Assembly (NCBI RefSeq): GCF_001667275.1
Contig: NZ_LZHV01000073.1
Coordinates: 46,738-110,737 of the forward strand
Direction: 5' to 3'
Length of the DNA stretch: 64,000 nt
DNA from: Mycobacterium sp. ACS4054
GTDB taxonomy: Bacteria; Actinomycetota; Actinomycetes; Mycobacteriales; Mycobacteriaceae
The notes beneath the pieces are model-generated. The model was not told the DNA's origin and did not search any database. It saw only the letters and a list, made by a program, of their open reading frames with translations. Positions 47,200-56,929 of this stretch are shown here, one piece after another (position 1 is the first letter of the stretch; each line of letters opens with the position of its first letter). A program made the position numbers and the translations under genes.

Positions 47200-50076
47200 G
47201 TGTTCGCCTGGTGGGGTCGAACTGTGTACCGGTACCGGTACATCGTGATCGGGGTCACGGTAGCTCTGTGCCTGCTGGGCGGCGTTTTCGGGATGAGCCT
47301 TGGCAAGCATGTCACACAGAGTGGCTTCTACGACGAGGGCAGCCAATCCGTGAAGGCCTCGGTGCTGGGCGACCAGACCTACGGCCGCGACCGCACCAGC
47401 CACATCGTCGCCACCTTCACCGCCCCCGAGGGCAAAACGGTGGACGACCCGGCCTGGCGGGACAAGATCGTCGCGCAGCTCAACAAGTTCAAGACCGACC
47501 ACGCCGACCAGGTCGTCGGCTGGGCCGGCTGGCTGGCCGCGCCCGACAGCACCAACCCGTTGATCAAGGGGATGGTGAGCGAGGACCGCAAGCACACCTT
47601 CGTGTCCATCCCGCTCAAGGGTGACGACGACGACAGCATCCTCAACAACTACAAGGCCATCGCGCCCGATCTGCAGAAGCTCGACGGCGGAACGGTGGCG
47701 CTGGCCGGGCTGGAGCCGATCGCCAACGCCCTGACCGGCACCATCGCCACCGACCAGCGCCGCATGGAGGTCCTCGCGGTCCCGATGGTGGCGGTGGTCT
47801 TGTTCCTGGTGTTCGGCGGTGCGGTCGCCGCGGGCCTGCCGGCGATCGTGGGTGGGCTCAGCATCGCGGGTTCGCTGGGCATTCTGCGGCTGGTCGCCGT
47901 GTTCGGGCCGGTGCATTATTTCGCCCAGCCGGTGGTGTCGCTGATCGGTTTGGGTATCGCGATCGACTACGGGCTCTTCGTGGTGAGCCGGTTCCGAGAA
48001 GAGATCGCCGAGGGTTACGACACCGAGACCGCCGTGCGGCGCACCGTGATGACGGCCGGGCGCACCGTGACGTTCTCGGCGGTCCTGATCATCGCGTCGA
48101 GCGCCAGCCTGCTGGTGCTGCCGCAGGGCTTCGTGCACTCGCTGACCTACGCGATCTTCGCCGCCGTGGGGCTCGCCGCGTTGCTGTCGATCACGTTCCT
48201 GCCGGCCTGCCTGGGCATCCTCGGCCGCCACGTCGACGCACTGGGCGTGCGGACCGCATTCCGGGTGCCCTTCCTGCGGAACTGGAAGTGGTCGCGGGCC
48301 TACCTGAACTGGCTGGCCGACCGGCTGCAGAAGACCAAGACCCGCGAAGAGGTCGAGGCCGGGTTCTGGGGCAAGCTCGTCAACTGGGTGATGAAGCGGC
48401 CGCTGGCGTTCGCCATCCCGATCGCCGTCGCCATGATTTTGCTGGTCATCCCGCTGAGCAACCTGTCGTTCGGCGGCATGAGCGAAAAGTACCTGCCGCC
48501 AACCAATCCCGTGCGTCAGGCGCAGGAACACTTCGACAAGCTCTTCCCCGGCTACCGCACCGAACAGCTGACGATGGTGATCCAGAGCACCAATCACAGC
48601 AAGGTCACCGACCAACAGGTCGCCGACATCCGCAACAGGATTTCCTCGATCGGCGGGTTCACCGACAAGACCTGGGAGGAGCGGCCGTGCCCGACCATTG
48701 CCGGCAACCCCTGCGTCGCCGGACCGAACGGCACGACGGTGCCCAAGGACGGCTCGGTGCGCGTGATCCAGAACGGCCTGGTCAATAAGAACGACGCCGC
48801 CAAGAAGATCAGCGAACTCCGGGCGATAAATCCGCCGAAGGGCTTCAACCTCTATGTCGGCGGTACTCCGGCCCTGGAGCAGGACAGCATCCACAGCCTG
48901 TTCGACAAGGCTCCGCTGATGCTGGTGCTACTGCTGGGCGCCACGCTGCTGCTGATGTTCCTGGCGTTCGGGTCGGTGGTGTTGCCGGTCAAGGCGGTGC
49001 TCATGAGCGCGCTGACGCTGGGGTCGACGATGGGCATCCTGACGTGGATCTTCGTCGACGGCCATTTGTCGGGCGTGCTCAACTTCACGCCCACCCCCCT
49101 GATGGTGGTGGTGATCTCGCTGGTGGTCGCGGTGGGTTTCGGCCTGGCCACCGACTACGAGGTGTTCCTGGTGTCCCGCATGGTCGAGGCGCGCGAGCGC
49201 GGCATGTCGACCGCCGAGGCCATCCGGATCGGCACCGCGACGACCGGGCGCTTGATCACGGCCGCCGCCCTGGTGCTCGCCGTCGTGGCCAGCTCGTTCG
49301 TGTTCTCCGACCTGGTGCTGATGAAATACCTGGCGTTCGGGCTGATGGCGGCGCTGCTGCTGGACGCCACCGTGGTCCGGATGTTCCTGGTGCCGTCGGT
49401 GATGAAACTGCTCGGCGACGACTGCTGGTGGGCCCCGCGCTGGGCCAGGCGGCTGCAGAACCGGATCGGGCTGGGCGAGATCGACCTGCCCGACGAGCGC
49501 AAGCGGCCGACCCTCAACGGGCGCCCCGCCCGCCCGCCGGTGTCGGCCAGCCTGGTCGCCGCCGCGCCGCGCGCACCGCACGATCCCACCCACCCCGCGG
49601 CCCTCGAGCCGTCGCGCGCGACGCGTCCGGGCCCGGCCGAGCCGAAACCCGGTCAGGAAGTGCCCGCGGGCGCGGCGATGCGCGCCCCGGCGCAGGCGCC
49701 CGACGCCGCGCGGTCGCAGGCCCGGCCGCCGACGGAAGCCAAGACGACGCGGCTTTCGGTGCCCAACGCCGGCCCCGCCAACGCGGCGCCGCCGGCACCC
49801 GCGCGGCCTCCCACCCCGGGCCCCGCGGCGCCGCCGCCGCCATCGGGCGGCCAGACCCGCGCAATCCCGGTGCCCGGCAATCGATCTGACGACACGGGCG
49901 ACGCCGAACCGACCACCGCGTTTCCGTCCGCACGGTCGGAGGGCAACGACTCCGAACCGGCCACCGAGAAGCTCACCTCGCACCCACAGGGCGACAACGG
50001 CGACGCGCGCCAGCGCCGGCGCTCCGGCGGCGGCGTGTCCGCCCAGGACCTGCTGCGTCGCGAGGGACGGCTGTAG
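47200..50076 (+). CDS. mmpL3: Trehalose monomycolate transporter MmpL3
   Basis: A 958-residue RND-family transporter and an essential exporter of trehalose monomycolate in mycobacteria. The two proton-relay Asp-Tyr pairs are present: D256-Y257 (GLGIAIDYGLF) and D652-Y653 (GFGLATDYEVF). Twelve predicted helices and two porter domains are followed by a long Pro/Ala-rich cytoplasmic tail from about residue 770. The GTG at 47200 has AAGGAG upstream. It follows trmB and the NYN gene on the same strand. The target of several inhibitors (SQ109, BM212) in M. tuberculosis. The downstream gene is convergent with a 12-bp gap. Confidence 0.96.
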   Translation: MFAWWGRTVYRYRYIVIGVTVALCLLGGVFGMSLGKHVTQSGFYDEGSQSVKASVLGDQTYGRDRTSHIVATFTAPEGKTVDDPAWRDKIVAQLNKFKTDHADQVVGWAGWLAAPDSTNPLIKGMVSEDRKHTFVSIPLKGDDDDSILNNYKAIAPDLQKLDGGTVALAGLEPIANALTGTIATDQRRMEVLAVPMVAVVLFLVFGGAVAAGLPAIVGGLSIAGSLGILRLVAVFGPVHYFAQPVVSLIGLGIAIDYGLFVVSRFREEIAEGYDTETAVRRTVMTAGRTVTFSAVLIIASSASLLVLPQGFVHSLTYAIFAAVGLAALLSITFLPACLGILGRHVDALGVRTAFRVPFLRNWKWSRAYLNWLADRLQKTKTREEVEAGFWGKLVNWVMKRPLAFAIPIAVAMILLVIPLSNLSFGGMSEKYLPPTNPVRQAQEHFDKLFPGYRTEQLTMVIQSTNHSKVTDQQVADIRNRISSIGGFTDKTWEERPCPTIAGNPCVAGPNGTTVPKDGSVRVIQNGLVNKNDAAKKISELRAINPPKGFNLYVGGTPALEQDSIHSLFDKAPLMLVLLLGATLLLMFLAFGSVVLPVKAVLMSALTLGSTMGILTWIFVDGHLSGVLNFTPTPLMVVVISLVVAVGFGLATDYEVFLVSRMVEARERGMSTAEAIRIGTATTGRLITAAALVLAVVASSFVFSDLVLMKYLAFGLMAALLLDATVVRMFLVPSVMKLLGDDCWWAPRWARRLQNRIGLGEIDLPDERKRPTLNGRPARPPVSASLVAAAPRAPHDPTHPAALEPSRATRPGPAEPKPGQEVPAGAAMRAPAQAPDAARSQARPPTEAKTTRLSVPNAGPANAAPPAPARPPTPGPAAPPPPSGGQTRAIPVPGNRSDDTGDAEPTTAFPSARSEGNDSEPATEKLTSHPQGDNGDARQRRRSGGGVSAQDLLRREGRL

Positions 50077-50088
50077 ACCCCGGTCCGG

Positions 50089-51225
50089 CTAGGTTGCGGG
50101 TTCGTCCGGTTCCGCCTGCAAGATCGCGCCCTCGTCGGCCTCCTCGGCCTGCTTCTCGGCTTCGGCGGCCGGGTCCGGGGCGGTCAGCACCTGGATCGCG
50201 TTGTTGAGGAACGCCACCGTCGGGACGGCGAGCAGCGCGCCGACGATGCCGGCGAGCACGCCGCCGGTGGAGATCGCCAGCACCACCGCGAGCGGGTGAA
50301 TCGACACCGCGCGCCCCATCACCAGCGGTTGCAGCACGTGGGCCTCGAGCTGGTTCACCGCGATCAGCAGACCGAGCGTGATCAGCGCGTAGACAATGCC
50401 TTTGGCCAACAGCGCGACCACCACGGCCAGCAGCCCGGACACCAACGCACCGATCAACGGGATGAAGGCGCCAAGAAACACCAGCGAGGCCAGCGGCAGC
50501 GCCAGGGGTATGCCCATGATCGCCAGGCCCGTGCCTACCCCGGCCGCGTCGGTGAGCGCCACCAGGAAGGTGGCCCGCACGTAGCCGGTCAGCGACCCGT
50601 AGCCGGCACGGCCCGCCTCGCTCACCCGGTCGCGGACGTCGGCCGGAACGATCCTCGAGACGTAGGCCCAGATGTTGCGCCCGCCATAGAGGAAGAAGAT
50701 CAGCGTGAACAGCACCAGCACCGCCGCGGTGACCAGTTCGGTGATGGTGGCCGCCGTGGACAGGGCGCCGCTTTCCAGCTTCGCCTGGTTGTTGCGCAGC
50801 GCCTCGATCGCGGCGTTGCCCGCGTTGTCGATCTGTTCGCGGCGCAGGTGCGCCGGCCCGTGGATGAGCCAGCGCCGGGTGGATTCGATGCTGTGGGTCA
50901 CCTGTTCGGTCAGGCCCGGCAAACCATCCACGAACTGGTTGACGACGAACGCCAGGATGCCGCCCAGGAGCGCGAAACCGCCGAACAGCACGAGTGTCAC
51001 CGCGCCGCCGCGGGGCAGGCCGCGTCGATCCAGCCAGTCGACCACCGGCAGCAGCAACGCGCTGAGCAGCAGCGCCACCAGTACCGGGACGACGATGACC
51101 TCGAGCTTCTTCACCACCCACAGCAGGGCGACCAACGCGGCAAGGATCACCAGCAAACGCCAGGCCCAGGCTGCGGTCTTGCGGACAATGGGTTCGACCG
51201 AAGCGTCGTCGGTGTTTGCTGGCAT
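50089..51225 (-). CDS. AI-2E-family transporter (PerM-like, Rv0205-like)
   Basis: A 378-residue polytopic protein of the AI-2E/PerM family. The eight-helix core includes the conserved IPLIGALVSGLLAVVVALL, and C-terminal VAFLNNAIQVL. It is followed by an acidic C-terminal tail. Members export small molecules or sodium; in mycobacteria a PerM protein supports cell division. The start ATG 51225 fits the hydrophobic first helix at ~25. It is divergent from the flippase-like gene, 168 bp apart. The transported substrate is unknown. Confidence 0.8.
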   Translation of the reverse strand: MPANTDDASVEPIVRKTAAWAWRLLVILAALVALLWVVKKLEVIVVPVLVALLLSALLLPVVDWLDRRGLPRGGAVTLVLFGGFALLGGILAFVVNQFVDGLPGLTEQVTHSIESTRRWLIHGPAHLRREQIDNAGNAAIEALRNNQAKLESGALSTAATITELVTAAVLVLFTLIFFLYGGRNIWAYVSRIVPADVRDRVSEAGRAGYGSLTGYVRATFLVALTDAAGVGTGLAIMGIPLALPLASLVFLGAFIPLIGALVSGLLAVVVALLAKGIVYALITLGLLIAVNQLEAHVLQPLVMGRAVSIHPLAVVLAISTGGVLAGIVGALLAVPTVAFLNNAIQVLTAPDPAAEAEKQAEEADEGAILQAEPDEPAT

Positions 51226-51380
51226 GGCGTGAGCCTATCCGGCCGGCGGCGTCGCCAAACGTGCGCGGACTCCACCGCGCGCCACCCGGGCGCGGCCATG
51301 CCGCCACGATCCGGTTACGACCCCGGAACTTCCCAGACACGGTCGGCCCCGCGCGACGATCCCCGCGCCACCTGCACCGT

Positions 51381-51386
51381 TACCCT
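51381..51386 (+). promoter_or_regulatory. -10 element TACCCT for leaderless Rv0204c-like gene
   Basis: TACCCT lies at -13 to -8 from GTG 51394 and fits TAnnnT. No ribosome site is present. Confidence 0.35.
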
Positions 51387-51393
51387 AAATCAC

Positions 51394-52563
51394 GTGCCGC
51401 ACGACGCACCGGCCCGCAATCTCGACTTCCCGCGCGAAGAGACCCCGCGCGGGAAGTACTGGTGGGTGCGCTGGGTGATCCTCGGGATCGTCGCGATCGT
51501 GCTTGCCGTGGAGGTCGCCCTGGGCTGGCGTCAGCTGGCCAAGGCCTGGACGAGCCTGTACGAGGCGAACTGGTGGTGGCTGCTGGCATCGGTCGTCGCG
51601 TCGGCCGCGTCGATGCACAGCTTCGCGCAAATCCAGCGCACCCTGCTCCGATCGGCCGGGGTGCACGTCAAGCAACTGCGGTCGGAGGCCGCCTTCTACG
51701 CGGCCAACTCGTTGAGCACCACGCTGCCGGGCGGGCCGGTGCTCTCGGCGACGTTTTTGTTTCGGCAGCAACGGATTTGGGGCGCCTCCACGGTGGTGGC
51801 GTCCTGGCAGCTGGTGATGGCGGGTGTCCTGCAGGCCGTCGGGCTGGCGCTGCTGGGCCTGGGCGGCGCGTTCTTCCTCGGCGCCAAGAACAACCCGTTC
51901 TCGTTGCTGTTCACCCTCGGCGGCTTCGTCGCGTTGCTGATCCTCGCCCAGGCGGTCGCGTCGCGACCGGAGCTGATCGACGGGATCGGTTGCCGGTTGC
52001 TGTCGTGGGTGAACTCCGTGCGTGGCCGGCCCGCCGACACCGGCCTGGCGAGGTGGCGCGAGACCCTGATGCAGCTCGAATCGGTGAGCCTGAGCCGCCG
52101 CGACCTGGGCACCGCGTTCGGTTGGTCGATGTTCAACTGGATCGCCGATGTGGCCTGCCTCGGCTTCGCGGCCTACGCCGCCGGCGACCACGCGTCGGTC
52201 GCCGGGCTGACGGTGGCGTACGCGGCCGCCCGCGCGGTCGGCACCATCCCGCTGATGCCGGGCGGGTTGCTGGTGGTCGAGGCGGTGCTGGTGCCGGGCC
52301 TGGTGTCCAGCGGCATGTCGTTGCCCAACGCGATCTCGGCCATGCTGATCTACCGGCTGATCAGCTGGCTGTTCATCTCGGCGATCGGCTGGGTGGTGTT
52401 CTTCTTCGTGTTCCGCACGGAGAACGTCACCGTCCCGGACGATGAGGAGGCCGCGCCGGAACTCGAGCCGCCGGCGCCGCAGGTCCCGGCCGCCAACGAT
52501 CCGACCGAGACCGCCCTGCAGGGCCCGTTACCGCCGGACCGCAGCCCCGAAGCCGGGAACTAG
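51394..52563 (+). CDS. Flippase-like membrane protein (Rv0204c-like)
   Basis: A 389-residue membrane protein with the lysylphosphatidylglycerol-synthetase transmembrane/UPF0104 architecture of eight or so helices. FYAANSLSTTLPGGPVLSAT and AVGTIPLMPGGLLVVEAVL are the two conserved GG-containing segments. Such proteins are thought to flip lipids. The start GTG 51394 matches a leaderless -10 element; the open frame extends further upstream on paper but runs antisense to the AI-2E gene. The C-terminus is acidic and Pro-rich. Its stop codon shares bases with that of the haemophore gene. Confidence 0.8.
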   Translation: MPHDAPARNLDFPREETPRGKYWWVRWVILGIVAIVLAVEVALGWRQLAKAWTSLYEANWWWLLASVVASAASMHSFAQIQRTLLRSAGVHVKQLRSEAAFYAANSLSTTLPGGPVLSATFLFRQQRIWGASTVVASWQLVMAGVLQAVGLALLGLGGAFFLGAKNNPFSLLFTLGGFVALLILAQAVASRPELIDGIGCRLLSWVNSVRGRPADTGLARWRETLMQLESVSLSRRDLGTAFGWSMFNWIADVACLGFAAYAAGDHASVAGLTVAYAAARAVGTIPLMPGGLLVVEAVLVPGLVSSGMSLPNAISAMLIYRLISWLFISAIGWVVFFFVFRTENVTVPDDEEAAPELEPPAPQVPAANDPTETALQGPLPPDRSPEAGN

Positions 52564-53045
52564 CCCGCGGTGTTGCCCCGCGGCGGGCCGGCCAGCGGCA
52601 GCGCCCCCGCCGCGTTACCCGGCAGCGCGGGCAGACCACCGGCCGCGCCCTGCGCCTGCTGCATCATGCCCATCGCCTGGGTGGGCGAGATCGGCAGCTT
52701 GCACTGCAGCGAGAGGTTGGTCAACGGCTGGGCGATCGAGGTCATGTCGCCGGCGACCTTCGGGTTGGCCTCGAAGTAGGACTTCAGGCCGGTCATCGAC
52801 TGCGGGCCGGCCTGCTGCTGCAGCATCGAGGTCATGGTCTGGTTGGTCTCCGGGTGCGCGTCCAGGTAGTCGCCCATCGACTTGGAGACCGAACCGATCG
52901 TCCGGGCGATTTCACTGGCCGCGCACGGATCGTTGGCGCCGGTCGCCGGGGCCCCCGCCAGGACGGCCAGGGCGGCGCCCGGCACGGCGGCGGCGATCAG
53001 CCCGGCGACGATCCTGCGCCGCCCGGTCGCGGTGGCTCTCGTCAT
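52560..53045 (-). CDS. Haemophore Rv0203-like secreted haem-binding protein
   Basis: A 161-residue secreted protein. The signal peptide runs from RRRIVAGL to about APATGA. The mature helical domain has the haemophore pattern CAASEIARTIGSVSKSMGDY, then YFEANPKVAGDMTS, and a Cys before KLPISP. Two cysteines likely pair. M. tuberculosis Rv0203 binds haem outside the cell and can pass it to MmpL3 and MmpL11, both of which flank it here. The start ATG 53045 has AAGGAG upstream. The tail after residue ~130 is a Gly/Ala/Pro-rich extension. It is convergent with the flippase-like gene, sharing four bases. Confidence 0.88.
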   Translation of the reverse strand: MTRATATGRRRIVAGLIAAAVPGAALAVLAGAPATGANDPCAASEIARTIGSVSKSMGDYLDAHPETNQTMTSMLQQQAGPQSMTGLKSYFEANPKVAGDMTSIAQPLTNLSLQCKLPISPTQAMGMMQQAQGAAGGLPALPGNAAGALPLAGPPRGNTAG

Positions 53046-53099
53046 GGAAACTCCTTTGGTGTTCGCGCGCAGCACCGACGCCTGCAAACGGCTGCATTA

Positions 53100-53124
53100 G
53101 ACGGCCCATCGAACGCGGAGTTCC
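53100..53124 (-). promoter_or_regulatory. ECF-like promoter GGAAC-N16-CGTC of the haemophore gene
   Basis: On the minus strand GGAAC (53120-53124), a 16-nt spacer and CGTC (53100-53103) resemble an ECF sigma factor promoter, close to the pattern remembered for SigM. TCTAAT (53096-53101) overlaps as a possible housekeeping -10, so a second reading is possible. Confidence 0.35.
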
Positions 53125-53360
53125 CCATGGCCCCGCGGGCCATCCGACATCCTGCCATCGTCGGTCGCGCCCCTGCCAGCCCGCGCGATCGCGGGTGAGG
53201 AAACTCCCACCCGGTAACCGCTTCACAACGAGTTGGCGGCGTCTTGACAACAACCCCGTCGCTGCAGCTCAGGAACTACGAAGCCGACATCATCCACAGG
53301 CGGCTGCGGTATCCTCGCCTGCACGCGTTGCGCGAGGGGAGTGAAGAAATCCAGCAGTTG
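53125..53360. other. Non-coding gap between haemophore and mmpL11
   Basis: No convincing gene was seen here. It holds the likely mmpL11 promoter: TATCCT (53310-53315) as a TAnnnT-type -10 element, about 45 bp before the start. A TTGACA at 53244-53249 is too far from any -10 to be its -35. Confidence 0.5.
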
Positions 53361-56300
53361 ATGATGCGCCTCAGCCGCAGCCTGCGTAAGTACCGCTGGT
53401 TGGTCTTCACAGGCTGGTTGCTGGCTTTGGTTCCGGCGGTCTATCTGGCCCTGACGCAGTCGGGGAATCTGACCGGCGGCGGTTTCGAGGTGGCCGGTTC
53501 GCAGTCGCTGCTCGTCCACGACCAGCTCGAGGAGCTCTACCACGACCAGGGCTCGTCCTCGCTGGCCCTGGTGGCGGCCCCGCGGCCGGATGCCAGCTAC
53601 GCCGACATCAACGACGCCGTCGCGCTGCTGCGGAGCACCGCCGCCGAGCTGCCCGGCGTCTCGGAGGTCCCCAACCCCACCCAGCGGCCGCCGCAACCCG
53701 ACCGGCCGTACGTGTTGTCGCTGCGGCTGGACTCCCGCAACACCAGCGACGTCGCCAAGCAGCTGCGCAAAAAGGTCGGCGTCAACGGCGACCAGCCCGG
53801 CCAGACCGCGGACGGCCGGGTGCGGCTGTACGTCATCGGGCAGGGCGCGCTCAGCGCGGCCGCCGCGCAGAACACCAAGCACGACATCGCCGCCGCCGAG
53901 CGCTGGAACCTGCCGGTGATCCTCATCGTGCTGCTGGCCGTGTTCGGCTCGCTGGCCGCCGCGGCGATACCGCTCGCGCTCGGCGTCTGCACGGTCGTGG
54001 TCACCATGGGCCTGGTCTACCTGCTGTCGTCCTACACGACCATGTCGGTGTTCGTGACGTCGACGGTGTCGATGTTCGGAATCGCGCTCGCGGTCGACTA
54101 TTCGCTGTTCATCCTGATGCGGTTCCGCGAGGAGCTGCGGTCCGGCCGCGAGCCGCAGGACGCAGTCGACGCGGCGATGGCGACCTCGGGGCTGGCGGTG
54201 GTGCTGTCCGGGATGACGGTCGTCGCCTCACTCACCGGGATCTACGTCATCAATACCCCGGCGTTGAAGTCGATGGCGACCGGGGCGATCCTGGCCGTCG
54301 CGGTCGCCATGCTGACGTCGACCACGTTGACCCCGGCGGCGCTGGCGACGTTCGGCCGGTCGGCCGCCAAGAGGTCGGCGTTTTTGCACTGGTCCCGCCG
54401 GCCCGACGGCGCCCAATCCCGGTTCTGGAACCGCTGGATCGGCTGGGTGATGCGGCGGCCGTGGATGTCGGCGCTGGCGGCCTCGCTGGTGCTGCTCGTG
54501 ATGGCCGCCCCGGCTTCCTCGATGGTGCTGGGCAACAGCCTGCTGCGCCAGTTCGACTCGTCGCACGAAATCCGCGCCGGGGTGGGCGCGGCGGCCGAGG
54601 CCCTCGGCCCCGGCGCCCTGGGCCCGGTTCGGGTGCTGATCACGTTCCCGGACGGTGGCGCGGCCTCACCCGAACACGGCCAGACCATCGGCGCGATCCG
54701 GCAGCGGATGACGCAGGCGCCCAACATCGTCTCGGTGGCCCCGCCGCAGTTCGCCGAGGACAACGGCAGCGCCCTGCTGTCGGCGGTGCTGTCGGTTGAC
54801 CCCGAGGACATGCGGGCGCGCGAGACCGTCGGGTGGATGCGCGCGCAGTTGCCCAAGGTGCCCGACCGGGGAACCGCGCGAGTGGACGTCGGCGGCCCGA
54901 CCGCCCTGATCAAGGACTTCGACGACCAGGTCTCCCAGACCGAGCCGTTGGTGCTGGCCATCGTCGCGCTGATCGCGTTCGTGATGCTGCTGGTGTCCGT
55001 GCACTCGGTGTTCCTGGCGCTCAAGGGCGTGCTGATGACCTTGCTGTCGGTCGCGGCCGCGTACGGCAGCCTGGTGATGGTGTTCCAGTGGGGCTGGCTG
55101 AAGGACCTCGGCTTCGCCCAGATCAGCTCGATCGACAGCACCGTCCCGCCGCTGGTGCTCGCGATGACCTTCGGGTTGTCGATGGACTACGAGATCTTCC
55201 TGCTGACCCGCATCCGGGAACGCTTCCTGCACTCCGGAAACACCCGCGACGCCGTCGCGTACGGCGTGAGCACCAGCGCCCGCACCATCACCAGCGCGGC
55301 CCTGATCATGATCGCGGTCTTCGTCGGCTTCGCGTTCGCGGGCATGCCGCTGGTCGCCGAGATCGGCGTCGCCTGCGCGGTGGCGATCGCGGTGGACGCC
55401 ACCGTCGTGCGGCTGGTGCTGGTCCCGGCGTTGATGGCGATGTTCGCTCAGTGGAACTGGTGGATCCCCGGGTGGCTGTCCCGGATTCTGCCGTCGGTCG
55501 ACTTCGACCGACCGTTGCCCGCGGTCGACCTGGCCGACGTCGTGGTCATCCCCGACGACATCTCGGCCCTGACGGCGCCCAACGCCGACCTGCGGATGGT
55601 GCTCAAGTCGGCCGCCAAGCTCAAGCACTTGGCGCCCGATGCCATCTGCGTGACCGATCCGCTGGCGTTCACCGGGTGTGGGCGCAACGGCACACAGCGG
55701 CAGGGCGCCGCGGTGGCCGGCGCCGACCCGGATCGCGGCCGCGACCCCGGTCAGATCCCCCATCAGGTCAACATCGACGACGAGAAGGCGGGCGCGGGGG
55801 TGGGCGCCGCCGACCGCAGGACCGGCACCAACGGGCACACCAACGGCGCTGCCGGGGCCAAGAAGCTGGTCGGGGGGCTGACCTCGCGCAACGGCATCGC
55901 CAAGGCCATCGTCGGCGCGGACCGGCCCGTGCACCCCGTCACGTTGTGGCGGGGGCGGCTGTCGGTCGCCATCGACGCGCTGGAGAACGAGAACGACTGC
56001 GCCGACCGGTCGCTCTACGAGCGCCGCAGCCCGGTGGAAACCACCCACGTGCAGCTGCCCACCGGCGACCGGCTGCTGGTCCCGACCGGCGCCGAGACGC
56101 TGCGCCTCAAGGGCTACCTCATCATGTGCCGTAACAGCCGCCGCGATTACGCCGACTTTGCGGATATGGTTGAAACGTTGGAGCCCGAGACCGCCGCCGT
56201 GGTGCTGGCGGGCATGGACAGGTACTACTGTTGTCAGTCGCCCAGGCGGCAGTGGATCGCCAGCCAGCTGGTCCGTCGACTCGCTGATCCCGATCCCTGC

Positions 56301-56408
56301 GATTTCGACGACAAGCAGGGGTCCGAGGACGCCGCCCGCTCGGACTGGGACGAGATCAGGCAGCGCTGCCTGTCGGTGGCCGTAGCGATGCTGGAGGAGG
56401 CGAGGTGA
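53361..56408 (+). CDS. mmpL11: RND-family transporter MmpL11
   Basis: A 1015-residue RND transporter. Proton-relay pairs are D246-Y247 (ALAVDYSLF) and D609-Y610 (LSMDYEIF). MmpL11 exports mycolate wax esters and very-long-chain triacylglycerols and is linked to haem uptake with Rv0203. The ATG at 53361 (MMRLSRSLRKYR) matches the remembered start of Rv0202c; the open frame runs 39 codons further upstream but looks non-coding. The C-terminal ~270 residues, after the last helix (ending ~690), are cytoplasmic and longer than in M. tuberculosis as I recall. Its stop overlaps the next gene by 4 bp. Confidence 0.93.
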   Translation: MMRLSRSLRKYRWLVFTGWLLALVPAVYLALTQSGNLTGGGFEVAGSQSLLVHDQLEELYHDQGSSSLALVAAPRPDASYADINDAVALLRSTAAELPGVSEVPNPTQRPPQPDRPYVLSLRLDSRNTSDVAKQLRKKVGVNGDQPGQTADGRVRLYVIGQGALSAAAAQNTKHDIAAAERWNLPVILIVLLAVFGSLAAAAIPLALGVCTVVVTMGLVYLLSSYTTMSVFVTSTVSMFGIALAVDYSLFILMRFREELRSGREPQDAVDAAMATSGLAVVLSGMTVVASLTGIYVINTPALKSMATGAILAVAVAMLTSTTLTPAALATFGRSAAKRSAFLHWSRRPDGAQSRFWNRWIGWVMRRPWMSALAASLVLLVMAAPASSMVLGNSLLRQFDSSHEIRAGVGAAAEALGPGALGPVRVLITFPDGGAASPEHGQTIGAIRQRMTQAPNIVSVAPPQFAEDNGSALLSAVLSVDPEDMRARETVGWMRAQLPKVPDRGTARVDVGGPTALIKDFDDQVSQTEPLVLAIVALIAFVMLLVSVHSVFLALKGVLMTLLSVAAAYGSLVMVFQWGWLKDLGFAQISSIDSTVPPLVLAMTFGLSMDYEIFLLTRIRERFLHSGNTRDAVAYGVSTSARTITSAALIMIAVFVGFAFAGMPLVAEIGVACAVAIAVDATVVRLVLVPALMAMFAQWNWWIPGWLSRILPSVDFDRPLPAVDLADVVVIPDDISALTAPNADLRMVLKSAAKLKHLAPDAICVTDPLAFTGCGRNGTQRQGAAVAGADPDRGRDPGQIPHQVNIDDEKAGAGVGAADRRTGTNGHTNGAAGAKKLVGGLTSRNGIAKAIVGADRPVHPVTLWRGRLSVAIDALENENDCADRSLYERRSPVETTHVQLPTGDRLLVPTGAETLRLKGYLIMCRNSRRDYADFADMVETLEPETAAVVLAGMDRYYCCQSPRRQWIASQLVRRLADPDPCDFDDKQGSEDAARSDWDEIRQRCLSVAVAMLEEAR

Positions 56409-56929
56409 CGTTGGCACCTGACCGACGCCCCGCACCGCCCCACCGGCCGGCCGCCGAGCCGCGCGGCCGCGACGGTGCGCCCGCCCCCGACCCCGACCAG
56501 CCGGTGGAGTTCTGGCCGACCTCGGCCATTCGCGCCGCCCTGCAGGGCGGCGACATCGCCACCTGGAAACGCATCGCCGCCGCGCTGAAGCGCGACCCGT
56601 ACGGGCGCACCGCCCGCCAGGTCGAGGAGGTGCTCGACGGCACCCGCCCCTACGGCATCTCCAAGGCGCTGTGGGAGGTGCTCGAACGCGCCCGCACCCA
56701 CCTGGAGGCCAACGAGCGCGCCGAGGTGGCCCGGCATGTGCGGCTGCTCATCGACCGATCCGGTCTGGCGCAACAGGAATTCGCCTCCCGCATCGGGGCG
56801 AGCGCCGAGGAACTCGCCGCCTACCTGGACGGCAGCACCAGCCCGTCGGCGGCGCTGATGATCCGGATGCGCCGCCTGTCGGACCGGTTCGTCAAGGTGA
56901 AGTCGACGCGCTCGGCGGAGTCCAACTGA
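56405..56929 (+). CDS. HTH-domain protein (Rv0201c-like)
   Basis: A 174-residue soluble protein. The C-terminal part is an XRE-type helix-turn-helix (RSGLAQQEFASRIGASAEEL, residues ~119-138). The N-terminal ~35 residues are Pro-rich and disordered, followed by a helical segment (SAIRAALQGGDIATWKRI). It begins at GTG 56405, overlapping the mmpL11 stop by 4 bp, so it is coupled to mmpL11. Its role could be regulation of this locus. It ends directly against the stop of the convergent Rv0200-like gene. Confidence 0.75.
   Translation: MTLAPDRRPAPPHRPAAEPRGRDGAPAPDPDQPVEFWPTSAIRAALQGGDIATWKRIAAALKRDPYGRTARQVEEVLDGTRPYGISKALWEVLERARTHLEANERAEVARHVRLLIDRSGLAQQEFASRIGASAEELAAYLDGSTSPSAALMIRMRRLSDRFVKVKSTRSAESN

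Noticed and set aside
47180..47200. A separate promoter directly upstream of mmpL3
   Set aside because: The 49-bp gap after the NYN gene shows only a ribosome site; no clear -10 and -35 pair was seen.
53244..53249. TTGACA as the -35 of mmpL11
   Set aside because: No -10 element lies 16-19 nt downstream; TATCCT is 60 bp away.
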